Positions 12,222-26,184 of a stretch of DNA of 64,000 bases are shown here, in pieces (position 1 is the first letter of the stretch; every line of letters begins with the position of its first letter). The DNA comes from Marsupella aquatica. Its lineage: Eukaryota; Marchantiophyta. The translations under genes were made by a program, and so were the position numbers. The stretch covers positions 19,654,001 to 19,718,000 of the forward strand of contig OZ316891.1 in the NCBI GenBank assembly GCA_973895155.1, written 5' to 3'. The notes beneath the pieces were generated by a model. The model saw only the letters and a program-made list of their open reading frames with translations. It was not told the DNA's origin and searched no databases.

Positions 12222-15200
12222 CTATCGGATTTCGCCATCCTCTCCAAGTTCTCCATCCTCCAACTCCTCTGCACCATTTCTCCTTCCATCACGATCCCGC
12301 CTATGTCGTTTATGTTTGGCCTCACTATCTGAGCCTGACTCATGGCCATGCTGCTCATAAATACAATCCGTCCAGAAAAACAGACAAAACAAGGAAATAT
12401 GTTACAGCAATTTTACTGACACGGTGAATTTTTTGTGTGCTTCGAATCTTTAAATATGGGAACTGCTTTGGATACAACGGCCTCCAGATCAGCAAGGCCA
12501 AAGAGAGTTCAATGGTAATGCCTGGCACTGGAAGGAGATACACAAACTCAGTCTCTACAACGAGGCTACATCTATGAAGAAAGTGCTATTTTCCAGCCTT
12601 GAGCAAGAACCGAGATCAGGAAGTACTTCAGTGCCCTTACATGTCAGTTGCTCTCAAGTCATACCTTCCTAGATGGCTTCTTGTAGTCATTCCCATGCCT
12701 GCGGGATCTTTTGGATTCCTCCCTTTCTTCCTTGTCTGACACCACATCCTCACTGCTACTTCTGTGGCGTTTTCTGTGTTTCTTATCCTTTTCCCTATCA
12801 CGATCCCTGTCCTTCTCCCTTTCCTTGTCTTTCTTCTTTTCCTCCTTTTGGACGTGATTTGTGGGTGCCTCACTGATATCATTGAGCACCTCCTTCTCGC
12901 GCTTGAGCTTCTCTTTTTCTTTCTCTTTCTCCTTTTCCTTCTCTTTCTCCTTATCTCTCTCCTTTTCCTTTTCCTTCTCTTTCCGCCTCTCTCGCTCCTT
13001 CTCCTTCTCCTTCTCCTTCTCTTTCTCCTTCTTGGCCTGATTGTTGAGAAAAACCACACCAAGATTTCTCAGTAAAACAAAGAAAAGGAGATATTCCAGG
13101 ACAGCCTTCTTCGTAACTCCCCTACTCAGAATGCAACACCAGGATCAGCGGAAAAATTGGATAATGAACAAAAGCGAAAACTTTCTGGCAGACCTTACAT
13201 GAGAAAATTCAATGTAACAAGATAAGGATCAAACGAAGTCGGACAAAGTAGTTCGGCAAGCAAAATAGGAAAAATACATTATCAACTGGCAGGGTAGTAG
13301 AGAAGACAAAATACGACTAAGAAACGGTCAGAAAATCCTACTTCAGGGCCCACCTTCTCCTCCTTCTCCCGCTTGCGCTCTTTTTCTTTTACTTTTTGTT
13401 GAAGATGAATAATGTAATCCTCAAATACTTTCTTTCGGAAAGATTCCTCGGTAATTGCTCTGCAACAACCGAAAGAACCCACCTCAATGATTTGACAAAC
13501 AACGAAGTGCATTTCTCGCTGAAAACAGAAATTTGGGAGAAGAAAATGCCTTTCATACCTGTACTCAGAAGCATCCTCAACGAGCGCCCGAGACTCTTCC
13601 CACTTCGAAGATGCACTTATAGACTGGACAAGCACAACATTCAACTCAACATAAGATTTACACATCTCTAGTCTTGACTGCGTCACTAATTCACTAAAGG
13701 GAACCCCAACTTTGAGAACTATGCCGAAGACCTTGGGTTCAGGTGGCTCTAACAGGATAAATTGTCTCTTCGAAGTCCTTCCTGCTTCCTCCCAATCACC
13801 ATCACCATTAATAATAATAGGCATGACAGTATATCCAAAAGGGATAAGTTACCTTCAGGGATCTCAGCAGGTCTGTAAAATCATCTGCCAGCCTACGCCT
13901 TTTCTTAGCTTCCTTTTCATCCTTCTCCTTTGCTCTCTCCAACAAATCCTCAAATACGAGCTGCGAAACACAAATACCACCACATGCAAAACAAGAATGG
14001 AGAAATTAGACCGCTTACTCACAACTTTGTCGACACTATAACGAGCCATCTCTAGGTACAAACTGTGGGAGTATTTCATAGAAACCAAGGGTTACCTGAG
14101 ACGACCATAAACAAGACAGTAGAGAAAAGAGCGATACTCACAAAGGGCACTGTATTCCAACATCAACACACCAGATAAAAGTGGGTCTAGCATACTAATT
14201 TCAGAATTACAGCCAAATGGGGGAAGATAAAAACAATAATTCTTGCTTCCTTAAATCACGGCAACAGACCGTCTATGCCTTATAGACTTAAGATGTGCGA
14301 TAGTAAATAGCTAATTTCAAATATCTCGATGGTCATGTTGCACAAGCACCAAGAGGTCCAAGAGTAAATTGCTCAAACAGGACGGTTAACAAAAGTCTAC
14401 TCCTGAGGAGTACCGAATCTTACCATAATGAACCACGTGGACCTACCATATATACCTTCTGCAGTCCCATTCAAGGGAACGTCAAGCAGCCGTGGTCCAT
14501 CCCTGGGCAGTGCTCCAGAGACAACTGACATCCTCAAGTATGGTACAACATTCCGTGTATCGTACTCAGTCAGCAACTAGCACACAGCCACAGTTAGAAT
14601 TGTCACTAACCTTAAGGTTTGGTTCAGCTATCGCCGCCAAGTCACCTGCTTCAGCAATTGCAGCCTTGAACTTGTCGAAGGTCCACGTTGAAGTCACCAC
14701 AATCTGAAAAAATAAGCAACAACGTTCAGCAAGAGATGATACAAGACGAGATAGAGATAATCGAGATGTACAAAGAATTTAAGAAAGGGGCAGTCAATGA
14801 ATTCCTAGGCTTTTCCTGCTAAGGGTCTAAAGAGAATTTACCTTCCCAGCCTTCATTGCATCCTTTGCCTTCACCTTGTCCTCATGGTACTGTCCACAAA
14901 AACGTAAGGTTAGATCCTCACAGAGGAGGAGTACGTCTGGACCACAACCAGTTCATACTAATTCGTCGCGTACATAAGAGAAACAGAGAGATCAATATGA
15001 ATATCCTAACATCAACGACAATGCACCGAAAACTTTGATATGTAATATTTGATTGACCATCATTCACACCTTCACGAACTGACCTTTAAAACAACGTGAA
15101 CAACTAGAACACCACCGTACAACTCAATTCTGTGTTATGATAACACATCAAAACCTTTGTCCTGCTAAATCAAGGGTAGCAAGAAACCCGGGTGTATATA

Positions 15201-18200
15201 CCCCAGTAAAACGAAATGCAAACACTTCTCGAGGGTGACAAGTCAAACCTGCTTGTCCAGTTCCTCCGCAAAATCCTCGAACAATTCCTTTGGAGTGGAA
15301 CCGGACGTATTGTTAGCAACAGCTTGGTATGCTGCGTGGTCCTTCACCTGCAGAAAAACAATCGAAACTAATGATTGTAGGACTGATGATAAGAAGACAG
15401 CTAAGCTTACATAATCGTGCGTTTCTTCTGATTTCCATGTATTGAATACTTTGCAATTTTAATATATTGGGATACTTTGGAAGAAGTCATATAGAAGCCT
15501 TGCATTAAAACTAATCCCTGCATTTACTCAGGAAGAAACTGAATAGTCACGCTCGTGCCACCAGGTGCTTGGACCGTCGAACTATGAGCTCATGGATGAC
15601 CAACGTTTCTGGTCTACGTTCTCAACAAGCTGATACTAACCTTCACTAGATAGTCTCGCCACAACGTGCGGGCGTTCAGGGTCCCTGAAACCTTATCTTC
15701 ATCCATTAACTTTCTAAAATCATCACGGTTTTTCCGTTCCTTGCGACGGAGTTGCTCCTACAAGGATGGACGAGAATTCGATCAGCAGACCAAACACAAT
15801 CAAGTTTCACAAGCTAGAAGCTGAAATAGGAACCACCGGCACGCATCGAATCCAGCATGTAAAGGTCTTAATCAGCAACCTAAGGAGAGACCATGATAAC
15901 ATTCTCATATCCGCAATTTCAATATCTGTAGTCATGTCAAACGGAACCGGGACATTTTACTGGTTCGCAGAATTTAGGAAACTTTGAGCAAAATTCCAGT
16001 TTTGGAAAAGATAAGGCTAGCTTTCGAAGGTTTGCAATATTTTACCTTTTGAATCTTTTTCTCTTCCTCCTCCTCTTTTTCCAAGTCACGAATATATTCC
16101 TTCCAACACAAAAGGCACAATTGTCAGACTGTGACTTTGAATGATCTACCAGATGAGCACTCTGGGAATATGCACCTATTTATGTATACATATCCTTCAT
16201 AGAAATTTTAGGGCCCGGGAGTCCAGGAATGAAGAAAATACCTGGAATACCTCCAGACGGTCAATTTTATCTAACCTAGAACAACGCTCATCGTCTTCCA
16301 GCTTATCCTGAATTTTCCTCCACTGCGTGTTTGCCTGCAACGTTTCCAAGATGAGGATCAAGTACAGGAGACCTACAGAAATAAAGCGAAGAAAACTGAA
16401 TACATGAAAAGTATATAGTCTTCTTAGTGCTTGAAAAGAGCATAGCAGCCAAGGAGGACCACGCACCTTAATAAAATCACAAGTTTCCAAAAACGATCTA
16501 TATTCGGCAAGATTCTTTTTCCTCTCTTCCCGTGCCTTTTCCCGCTCCTGATACGGAAAGGAAACACAGAGACAACAGTATCGTAAATCCCACGAACTTG
16601 TCAACTAGGAAGCGTATAAAGGACGGACGACGGGGCTAAGCTCCTGCAATTTGACACGGATGTCTTGAAAATCAATAGCTGCCTATTTATCACAATCTAC
16701 CAATCATTAACAGCGAGGCTTCACATTCCAGTCTGTTCGCTCTCAAGATTTTTCGAGGTAACCAAAGAAGTCCGTACCTTGCGCTCTAAATCAACTAAAT
16801 AGTCTTCAAAAAGTTCTTCACGGTCCCGGTCCTTCTCGAGTGCTAGAAACCTTAAATCGTCTTCAAACAAAGTGATCGCCTTGCTGCTCAAGACAACCAA
16901 AAGCAGATAGAAGAACTAAGATACCACAACGTTGTCCAGCACTTTCAGCAAAAGCACTCCCTACCACGACAATATGGTATCCACAAACCTAAGAAATTGT
17001 AGCCACAGCGAACAGCAGGCAAGGGAGCAACGTCTATAGTCAGATCGAGTGTTAATCGTACTCACAATAAACAATCGTTTCATGAACTACGCCTCCAAAT
17101 ATCACAATCAAACGGCAAAACTCCTTTTCTTCTCGCACTTCAGGGGTGATTAAAGCCAACTTAACGATAAATACTTCTAGAATTTCCACCGACAATATGC
17201 TAAAGGACAAGACCACCGAAAAAGAAGTTGAGAGAGATTCCACACCTCCATCGCATGGAAGACGTCAGCTCCTTGGATTCCTGAAAATTTATCGATATTA
17301 GTACAACACACCAATTTTGAGACAAGTTCTGACTACTTTACGTAATGTAGTTTGAAATGTTTTCATCATCAACTGAGGAGCAACTCTTATTTCAAATCAG
17401 ATATTTCCGTAGAAAGTCTCAATACTCAGCTTATGTACACAGCGTCTCGGGGAATTGATGCATATATAAGAGCTTCACCAGACGATGGGTACAAACACCC
17501 AAATGAAAAACATGTACCTCTAGCATGGAAAGAAAGTCTTCGCGAGCCTTCTTCTGTTTCAGTCGTTTCTCTTCAGATTCTAGTTTTTTGCGTTGTGCCA
17601 AGTACTGCCACAATAATCCCAAGTATTAATTCCATACTTTTTCAAGTATTCTAGTGATATATATATCAACTAGATATTTAGGAAATTACCAATGCTCCTC
17701 AACTCCTGGCTTGGATTGTCACAACTTTACTCAATGTTCCTTCTTTACTTCACAAACCAGTCCCCCGAATTTTAGAACATCTGTCGCCATCCATTCTGAT
17801 TTGTGAAGAACAAAAGGGGCAATTTCTCAAGAACACGTAATTGAAGCGTCCCTCACAGTGGGAGTGGCATATACGTGCGACTTCAAGAAAACAATTTCCA
17901 GACACAAGGGACAGACTTCCAAAGAACTGTCAGACGATTACCTCATTGAAAGCTTGCTTTCGCTCCCCTAGCGTCTTCAGAGCCCCGTAGCGTTTGTCAT
18001 TGATGATTACTCGCATTGCCTATTCAAGGTAAGGGAACAGATTCCAGTAATTTCAGCTTCGCCATCGGCAAACTAAAAGAAACCGACCAGTTGCGTTTTA
18101 AATATAGCACAAGCAACGCCTTCAAAGCAGGAGCCTGATCTATGTCGGAGAAAACACAATTGCGTTGCCCCTGTCGTCACTATGCATGATCCTCCACTTA

Positions 18201-21200
18201 TTTAGCCAAAATGGACAAATAACAGAACATGCTAAGCTGCCACTTCAAAATAGGAATAGAAGTATGTGGATTTTGCACCTGATCCCATGTCCAGTCAGAC
18301 TCTACATGCACAGATTCCAGCAACTCCTTGAAGGCATTCTTTGCCTCCTGCAAAACATAAGCCTTAAAATTAACAACAGAGCTCGTCACAGTAATTACTG
18401 GACAAAAGAAATTCTCAACCAAACACAAACTATCGAGGTGCAAACGGGATGACTTATGGCAAGACGAGTATTGGGATCAACATGAGTGGACATTTCACGT
18501 CTTGGGAGGACATAAGAAAAAGAATCAAACTCACCGTTTTGCTTGCATATGTCAAAGGCTCCTCCACTGTTGGAGAAGGTTTTTCCTCTTTGACAGGGGT
18601 GATGTTAATCTTTCCCGTCAATGGCATGGCCTTCTTTGCCTCCTGGGAGACGGAAAAACAGTTATCAGTGAACCTAAACCCTCGTAACGGACCTTTCATT
18701 ACAGCATTTGCCTGATTCATTCAGAGCAGACAGAACTCATTTTTGGAAGAAATAGCTGTCCACGGCATAAACCATGAGCTAGAACCATAAACAAAACCGG
18801 TTGGAGTGCTTTTGCATTCTCCAGATGCAAAATACTAAAAAGTTTCACAATCCTAACTTGTACCTCGAGATCCTGTGCAGAAGCTTCTTCCAAGTCCTCT
18901 TTGCCATCCTTCAAAGCACCGTCCTCCTTAGATACTCTGATTGGAAAAAATTTGATGAGTAGCTATTCATAAAGGACGAAAAAGACTCAGAAAATAATTA
19001 AGAACATCCTTCGACGATGTAAATAAGTTCTGAGCTTCAAGAACGAGAACATGAACGACCTTGACCTGTTTAAGTAGGAACTCCAAAAAATTCTATTTTA
19101 CAAAATTCCAGAGGTGTGGAGACTCACTCGGCAGCAACCGCAACTGCAACCTGTGGAGGAGTGGTAACAGCAGTTGGCACTGAGGGGACACTTGCCGGAA
19201 TTCCCAGAACAGGCTGCACAACAGGTGTTACTGATGGAGGTGCCACGAACACCGAAGCCGGAGAAACAGAGCTTACAACAACAGTGGGTTTCGGAGATGC
19301 CAAGTTTGGAAGGGTTGGAGCTGTGGCAGCCACAACGGTTGCTACTGGAGAAGCAGATGGAGGAAGTACTGCGATAGCACCCGCTGATGAAACAGTCGCT
19401 GGTGGCTTTTCAACCTGCTCTCGAGCAGCCTGTCAGAATGATAATCATCCCACCGCACCAGTCAACATGATTAAAAAATTCGTAAAACTGACAACGCTAA
19501 ACGCAAAACGCAAAACGCAAAACTACGCTACAAACTCCCAAGTCAAGGAGCTGATGATGATTTAAGGCAATCCGGAATGTACGAGCCCCTGACTCCAGGT
19601 AACTCGATCAAAACTACAAGTTGATCTGAGCACCGTCTCGGCTGGAAATACAGAAAGAATCTTGGGCAAACTGGGGAACTAGAGCACATGGAACGGTTTG
19701 CTGCGGAATAGGCTTCCAGAAAGTTTGCTTATCTTTGCACCATGGGAAAAAAAGGTTAATTTCCCTTGTACAAGACAACCTGAAAAGTATTAAAAAAGTG
19801 ATTTTAACTTGTCAATTTGCGCATTTGAGTGCCACGCACTGGAGCGTCAAGTAAATTCCCAAAACAAAACCAATATTTTTGATAAATTTTGAACTCGAGA
19901 ACTCAGGTCCATAAAGCCTAAAATCGAGTAGAAGTATGTTCACAGCCTTTTCCTACCTTCATTTCTTCTGGCATTGTCCACTTTGACTGCTTTGTGAGCT
20001 TGTTATAGTAGTACCTGCAAGAAAAACCATTGAGTTTAGAATACGAAAATGGCTGCAGTAGAGTATAAAACTTCAGCACCCAGTTATAGGAGATACGTAA
20101 CGAATGTAAAACTCACTTTCTACCATCGGCAGTAGTGAACTCCTTCCAAACAGTTGACGCGTCGGCTCGCTGTCAAAACACAAGTTCAGGACAACCATCA
20201 AAACGACAAATTGAACTTGTCATCTGAGTGCTGAATCCCTGTAGGACTGTAGTGCAAATTTTAAAAACTTGATGACCAATGACTAGTGCTGTTTGTTGAT
20301 AAGATCCAACTCAAAAACGTAGGAAGCTCAAAGAATCTTCCAGAATCGTTTTCCCACTTCAAAAATCTATTCCCCCGTACAAAACAATCCTCCTCAAAAG
20401 CAAATTACCTCCGTCGGACTCATAAGCTCCGTGGGTTTCTCCCAGCTGGAAAGTTTAGTTACTCTGTTGTGATAGTATCTGCACCCAGAGACAAAGAAAC
20501 AAAATCACAAGAAGGATCTGGTTTTATATAAAGAAATTTGGTACCTCCGAATTGCACTTCACTAGAAAGCGACCAAAGATTGCAAAAGAACACAGGGAAT
20601 CGGGATCACCTCCTGCCATCAGGTGCTGTGTGCTCCTGCCAATCTGAGGGTCCGGGCACACTCATTGGTGGTACGAGAGTTGCTGGAGCCTGTCAAATTG
20701 ACACAATCTGTTGACTTAGAATGCGGAAATCGTCACTACGTTTCTACTTTGACTGCTTACTCTGCAGAGCCACGTATCTAACGTAAACATGTAACTGGGT
20801 CCATCAATATCAAGCACGCCACTGTGAACCCTTGAGCTTGGCAGCCGTTCACTTACAGGAGTTGTTGGGACCAGATTCGGCCGTGTTGCAGCTGCTTGTA
20901 AGCCCTGAGGGGGAATGGGTGTCATACTCTGATTTGGTACCATTGACCATGGTGCGCTGCCAGGTTGCATAGGTTGAGCTGGCGGAGGTTGCATAGCATT
21001 TTGATAGGGTGGTGGGGTCATGCCAAATGAATTGGGTGCTTGTGGATAAGGAAGTGCTGAAGAAAACTGCACGACAAACCAAACATTAGGTAATTGACAA
21101 ATCACATGAACAAGCTATCTGCCAAGAATCGTTAGGTTTACATCAAAGACACGGGATTGCATCCGCTAGACGAGTTCAAAAGTTGACGATAGAAGGAACA

Positions 21201-23260
21201 GTGTAACCTGAAAAGAGACACTTCTCTGTTTACAAACGAATGTAAGAATCCAATTGCAGATGCCATCTCATATCAAAACACCTCGGAAACATATTCTGAA
21301 GTAAAATAAAAAACTTGTAATATGCGTGACAGGACTTACACCAAAAGATGATGGTGGCGGCATGCCTGGATTTCCAGGACCAGGTGGGAGCATGTTGTGC
21401 TGTTGCGGCTGCTGCTGAATTGGGAGTCCTGAAGGCAATGGCCTGGGTTGCTGAGAATAAGGCATAGCCATCCCTTGCGAGGATTGAACCTGGGCCTGTT
21501 GAGGTGGTCGTGGGGGCATTTGTTGCATGGGCGGAGCAGAATACTGTGGAGGTTGAGAGGACGGCGGCATACTTTGAGGGCCCATTCCCTGCATATTCGG
21601 CGGCATCCCTAACTGGGGGCCCATACCTGGAGGGGGGCCGGGTGGACGGTATGGTTGACCTCCAGGGGGCATATAATTCTGCCCTGGCGGAGGAGGACCA
21701 GGTGGTCGAAACTGCACCCAGCAAAACCGAGCAGGAATTAAAAAGGAAAGCCATGCAACATTTCTCACATAGAAATCAAGAAAGCCAGGCAAACAACCAC
21801 AAGAACTGAACTCGGAGGCCTGGAGAGCTACCTGCATTGGAGGTACTCCACCGTAATTTGGGGGAGCCCCTGAAGGACCTAAGCCAGGCATTCGTGGTGG
21901 TGGCTGCACTCAAAAGTATTCACGAAAACGTTAGAACAAGGAGTGAGGACACTTACTCTTTCACTCCTCACTTACTCTTTCACTTGAAAAGAAACACGGA
22001 TTCATAAAAAATTGAGCTGCCTGCCGATCCCATCAGGAATCAGCTTCGTGATGAGCAGACGCAATAATGGAACGCACCAGAGGGCCTGAAGCTGGTGAAC
22101 TGCCAGATAGATGAACTGGCGGTGGGCCTGATGTTGGAGGAGCTGAAGGGGGGCTAGGACCTGAATCAGCGCAATAAACCAATACAAACTGCTTATCAGG
22201 AAAAAATCTCTGCCTTGTCAAATGAAATGAACGAAGCTAGAGACGAAAATTCATGGTCGTGAATTTCTTGAGATACAGGAGCTGTATTTTGACTGAACGA
22301 AAACTTCTGGAGAATGCAAAAAAACCTTGTTCACGCATTCGGGTGATAAAAATTCAGCCAGCACATAAAGGAGGGCATAGTATCTAAGTATCATATCAGA
22401 CGGAGACCAAGCAGAACAAACAAGCTTTGGCCCATTAGACTAAATTCTCCACGTCTTAATGGTGCACAGATCCAAGGTTCAATTTCAAGGGCAGTGTCTC
22501 CCCCGAAATAAATCGCGAAGAAAGCCCCCCTTCATTCAACACCAACCACGACCTATCCTGGAAACCCTAAAACGTTTCGAATTATGAGGGAGAGCCAGAT
22601 GGTGGAATATGTTGATGCCATCAAATTCCGAGTTCACATAACTCTATCTTCCCATGAACTCTAACAGCTGGGCCTCGACTCAATCAAAGACAAAGTCGAA
22701 CTGGAATAGCAAAATAATCGTTGGAAAGATTTAGCGTGTATAAATTTGGTCAACGGTTCGAGATGGAGAATGTGCTTGACGATCTCGACCAAAAAAACTG
22801 ACAGATGGTTAAAATTACAGCAAGTTTTGAATCCTTAATTTGACGGAATAAACTCTACATTGCTCTGGACCGACCAAAAAGACTGATATATCTATGCTGC
22901 TCCTCAGTGCAGATGCGAACTCCCCCGTCGACGACTGACTGCAACCTAAAACTGTTAAGCTGTCCAACCACAACAAATTGAAAGCCTCATAATCTATTTG
23001 AAAGCTCAAACAGCACCCACCGGGAACCTTGCCAACGGCTGCGGCAGCAACAGAACGATGACTCGTTGGTGTCCCGTCTAAAGGCAAGGAAGACAAGTGC
23101 ACTGTGCAGTACTAGTAAAGCGAGAGGAAAGATATGGCAAAACAGAGGAGAAGCAGAAGAGCGGTGGCATCAACATGCCTTTCATCCACGCGGGAACTGT
23201 CATTCCACGGCCTCGGCCAGCCCCTGGGCCTTGCTGTTGCTGAGGAGGAATGCCGGCCAT
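12222..23260 (-). CDS. PRP40: PRP40-type pre-mRNA-processing factor (WW2-FF5)
   Basis: U1 snRNP-associated nuclear splicing factor; its WW domains bind proline-rich branch-point and RNA polymerase II partners. Exons, 5' to 3': 23179-23260, 22078-22160, 21832-21903, 21340-21711, 20857-21066, 20610-20689, 20409-20478, 20117-20169, 19957-20014, 19128-19429, 18864-18936, 18535-18642, 18279-18347, 17942-18019, 17518-17604, 17246-17280, 16778-16883, 16467-16547, 16242-16334, 16046-16099, 15641-15757, 15249-15347, 14842-14889, 14611-14703, 13853-13960, 13559-13623, 13354-13459, 12665-13036, 12222-12350. They sum to 3303 nt, or 1100 residues. Residues 1-280 are Pro/Gln/Gly-rich. WW1 is near 290-320 ([15 protein letters not shown]) and WW2 near 330-360 ([15 protein letters not shown]). 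FF domains start near 522, 588, 660, 732 and 867. A Lys/Glu tract follows at about 935-985. The ending [14 protein letters not shown] matches plant PRP40A. The exon 1 donor is uncertain: a GC donor after 23179, or a GT donor after GRG. Confidence 0.95.
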
Positions 23261-23900
23261 TCACAAGCCCCCGCCGCTTCCCTCCATCGAAGAACAAGTT
23301 CTTCGAATCCCTTAACCCTTCCTCCCTGTATCTAATTCCTCGTTCTTAATCCCCGTATCTAATTCCTCGCCTTCTCCCCTATATCTAATTCCTCGTCCTC
23401 TTCCCTACCTCTAATTCCTCGTCCACCGCCCAACTCAGGCATCCATTCTCTACCCGTTCCCCCTGGCACTTTCTCTCCCCCTCACTCTCTCCGTTCCTCC
23501 TTCTTCTTCGTCCTACACTCCTCCTCGGACACACCCGATGTCCTCCACCACATTCGCTGTCAGCTTCTCCCCTCACGAAACTGTTTTACGACCACCGTGC
23601 TCCTCTGCTTCTTCTCTTCAACCTCCTCCCCTTCTCTTCGCTTCGCTCCCGCCGAGCTCGAAGCAATCTGCCGGGCGGAGCAGCACCGCTCTGCTTCTCG
23701 TTCGCGACACAAAGTGAGAGAGAGAGGAGAGGCAGAGAATGAATGAATGAACAACAACACCAACAGCTTAGGAAATAGGAAAGCGAAGAAGAAGAATGGG
23801 ATCGGCAACACGAGACGTGAAAGCAATAATAAATAAAGAACCGCAGCACTGTAGCGCACGAAAGCCGGGCGGGCCCTTTTCTGCTCGTCGTCACTGTCCT
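23261..23900 (-). promoter_or_regulatory. Probable 5' UTR/promoter of the PRP40-like gene
   Basis: The stretch upstream of the ATG at 23260 is pyrimidine-rich on the plus strand. It carries three or four 'tatctaattcctcg' near-repeats at about 23328-23420, which are purine-rich in the direction of PRP40 transcription. No other gene is recognised. The assignment rests on position and composition only. Confidence 0.4.
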
Positions 23901-24078
23901 ATGCTACGGACGGCGCTCTCGGTCCTTCACTGTTACAGTCCCTTTACGGACGGCGCTCTTGTCTTCACTGTTATAGTCATTTTGCGGACGGCGCTACGAG
24001 GTCGGTATCGTAGAATTACGGACGTCGCTCTCGTCTTCACTGTTGGTCGAGTTACCGACGGTGCTCCGCCGTCATGAC
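23900..24078. repeat. GC-rich short tandem repeat, ~42-bp unit
   Basis: The phrase 'cggacggcgctc' or a close variant recurs near 23906, 23946, 23987, 24019 and 24055. It is followed in several copies by 'gtcttcactgtt..agtc'. Units vary between about 34 and 42 bases. It lies upstream of the PRP40-like gene. Confidence 0.75.
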
Positions 24079-24099
24079 GGTAGAAAACTGTAGAAGAAG

Positions 24100-25720
24100 A
24101 GGCGCTGGCGCTGCTCTTTGGAGCACTACCCTAGCGATCACCTGTGCCTTTGGCATGGGTTTATCCTTTCCTTTGATTGCATTGCGAAAATGTATCTGGA
24201 CCGTCCAAGCTAAATGAGAGAAAGAAATAGCTTGGATGTACTCATAAAACCATGATAGACACAAGCCAATTAGTTAGAGTCTCTCGCTGTCCTTGGTAGA
24301 ATCTACAAGAAAAGACTTAAGTGGACCCCTCTGGTATCTCCTGGACAACCAGACCCTTGTGAGCAAAATGCCATCAAGACCTGGGCAAGATGGGCAGTCA
24401 GAGGGGTCTGTTAAGTCTTTTCTTGTAGAATCTACCTTGTGATCAAAATGTATCTGGACCGTCCAAGCCAAATGAGAGAAGAAATAGCTTGGATGGACTC
24501 ATACAACCCTGATAGACACAAGCCAAACATGTCATGTAGAAACAGAATCTCTCTCGCTTTCCTTGGTAGAAACTACTGGAGTGATTGCCGTATCCCTCCC
24601 TTTCTTTGACAATGTATCTTGACCATACAAGCCAAAGGAGAGAAAGAAATATCTTGTATGGACTCATAAAACCCTGATAGACACAAACCAAACATGTCAT
24701 GTAGAAATAGAGTCTCTTGTTGTCCTTTTGTAGGAACTATTGGAGTGATGACCTGTGCCTTTGGCATGGCAGTATCCTTTCCATTCATTTTGGCAATGTA
24801 TATCAAAGCCCAATCAAAGAAAGAAAAGGTGGGATGGATTCATAGATTCATGCTTGACACAAACCAACATGTCTTCCTTGTAAAAACCCATTGGCTCAAA
24901 CTAGACAATAAATACGGAACATGAAAGAGACACTCGATTACACGCACTGACGAGACACCACAAGTGGAGAAACTACTCAAAGATCCATAACATAAGAAAG
25001 TACATGTAAAGAACTCCAGCCAATACCCCCCGGCGGGAGGGCCGAGATGTGTGTGCTTAATGTAAGTGGATCTTATACTAATGTATCAAGGGTTAACTAA
25101 CCCTAATAAGGCCAGACATTCCTTAGACAAGGTATATGTTTGATGAACCCAAACAAAACTTTCTCCCTAACCAACCCCGTGAGGTTTTGGGTAAGTTGAT
25201 TTAAAGTCTATCAATGGCATGGATCACTCATGGGGCCCACCAAGTAGAACCCTTATTGGCTATTGGGGCCCAATTTTTTTCACTTTCTGGTCACAGACTT
25301 ACAGCCTAGTATCTGTGTGCCCAGACCATTATCATCCTACACGAAGGAATCAACTATGTCTTTGGCATGGGTTCATATTCATATACCATCCAAGCCAAAT
25401 GAAAAGAGAGAACCATTTGGATGAACATAGACGTTTGACAACAAGCCTAGATAGACTCATAGAACCCTGATAGACACAAACCATACATAAAACTATACTC
25501 CTATAACACCTTTACATGGTTTTCCAGAGTACTTTCTCCCGTCTTGTTATGCGGTGGGCTCATCAGTCTATCACGTAGAAGGAGAGGCTCCCATGGTACT
25601 TTGTGATACTAGTGTTTAGATCACCCATCTTTTGGCATGGGTTCGTATGTGTATCCCTGCCCTTCCTTTTATTTTGATATTGCATCTTAACACTCCAAGC
25701 CAAATCAATGAATTAGTTTG
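24100..25720. repeat. Degenerate repeat block with recurring 'ctcataaaaccctgatagac'
   Basis: Phrases recur in the same order: 'gaccgtccaagccaaatgag' at about 24197 and 24458, 'ctcata.aaccctgatagacac' at about 24240, 24498, 24664 and 25449, 'catgtcatgtagaaa' at 24527 and 24692, and 'tgcctttggcatgg' at 24147 and 24754 with variants at 25360 and 25632. Open frames across it are repeat translations with no domain. A second copy of the 24650-25120 part lies at about 27370-27880, in the same orientation. Confidence 0.7.
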
Positions 25721-26028
25721 TGGACCCCTTATTACTGCCGATTAGTTCGTAACTTGGAAGAAATCTTGTTGAACATTTTGACCTCCGATGCTCTCTAGTT
25801 GGACAACCCAGAAAATTGATCCCATCACAAATTCCACCCATCCACGCAACAGCAGCAACTCACTCGGATTCCAGTGCATAGCCTACATTAGGACTGATTT
25901 TATGTAACCTCTGTCTCCTCTCCTTTTCTCCACTAGCTGCCTCGCTATGCTAATGACACCAGATTGGCCACTGACCAGACCACGATGCTTTGATTGAATT
26001 CTACTTGATTGAGCTTTGCACCGAGTCT

Positions 26029-26031
<3 letters not shown>

Positions 26032-26078
<47 letters not shown>
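26032..26078. repeat. (CT)n microsatellite
   Basis: An almost uninterrupted run of about 20 CT dinucleotides. The Arg/Glu-rich minus-strand frame through it is an artefact of the repeat. Confidence 0.97.
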
Positions 26079-26081
<3 letters not shown>

Positions 26082-26184
26082 CATTATCTAATTATGAACC
26101 CAACCCAAACATTCCAATACGGGAATGTCATTTCTCGGTTCTTTTTTTCACTTCTTCAAATATTTATTGTCGGTAACTTGGCAG

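Noticed and set aside
12764-13075. 103-codon Leu/Phe-rich plus-strand frame
   Set aside because: It is the antisense of the PRP40 Lys/Glu tract.
25883-26080. Arg/Glu-rich minus-strand frame
   Set aside because: Translation of the (CT)n microsatellite.
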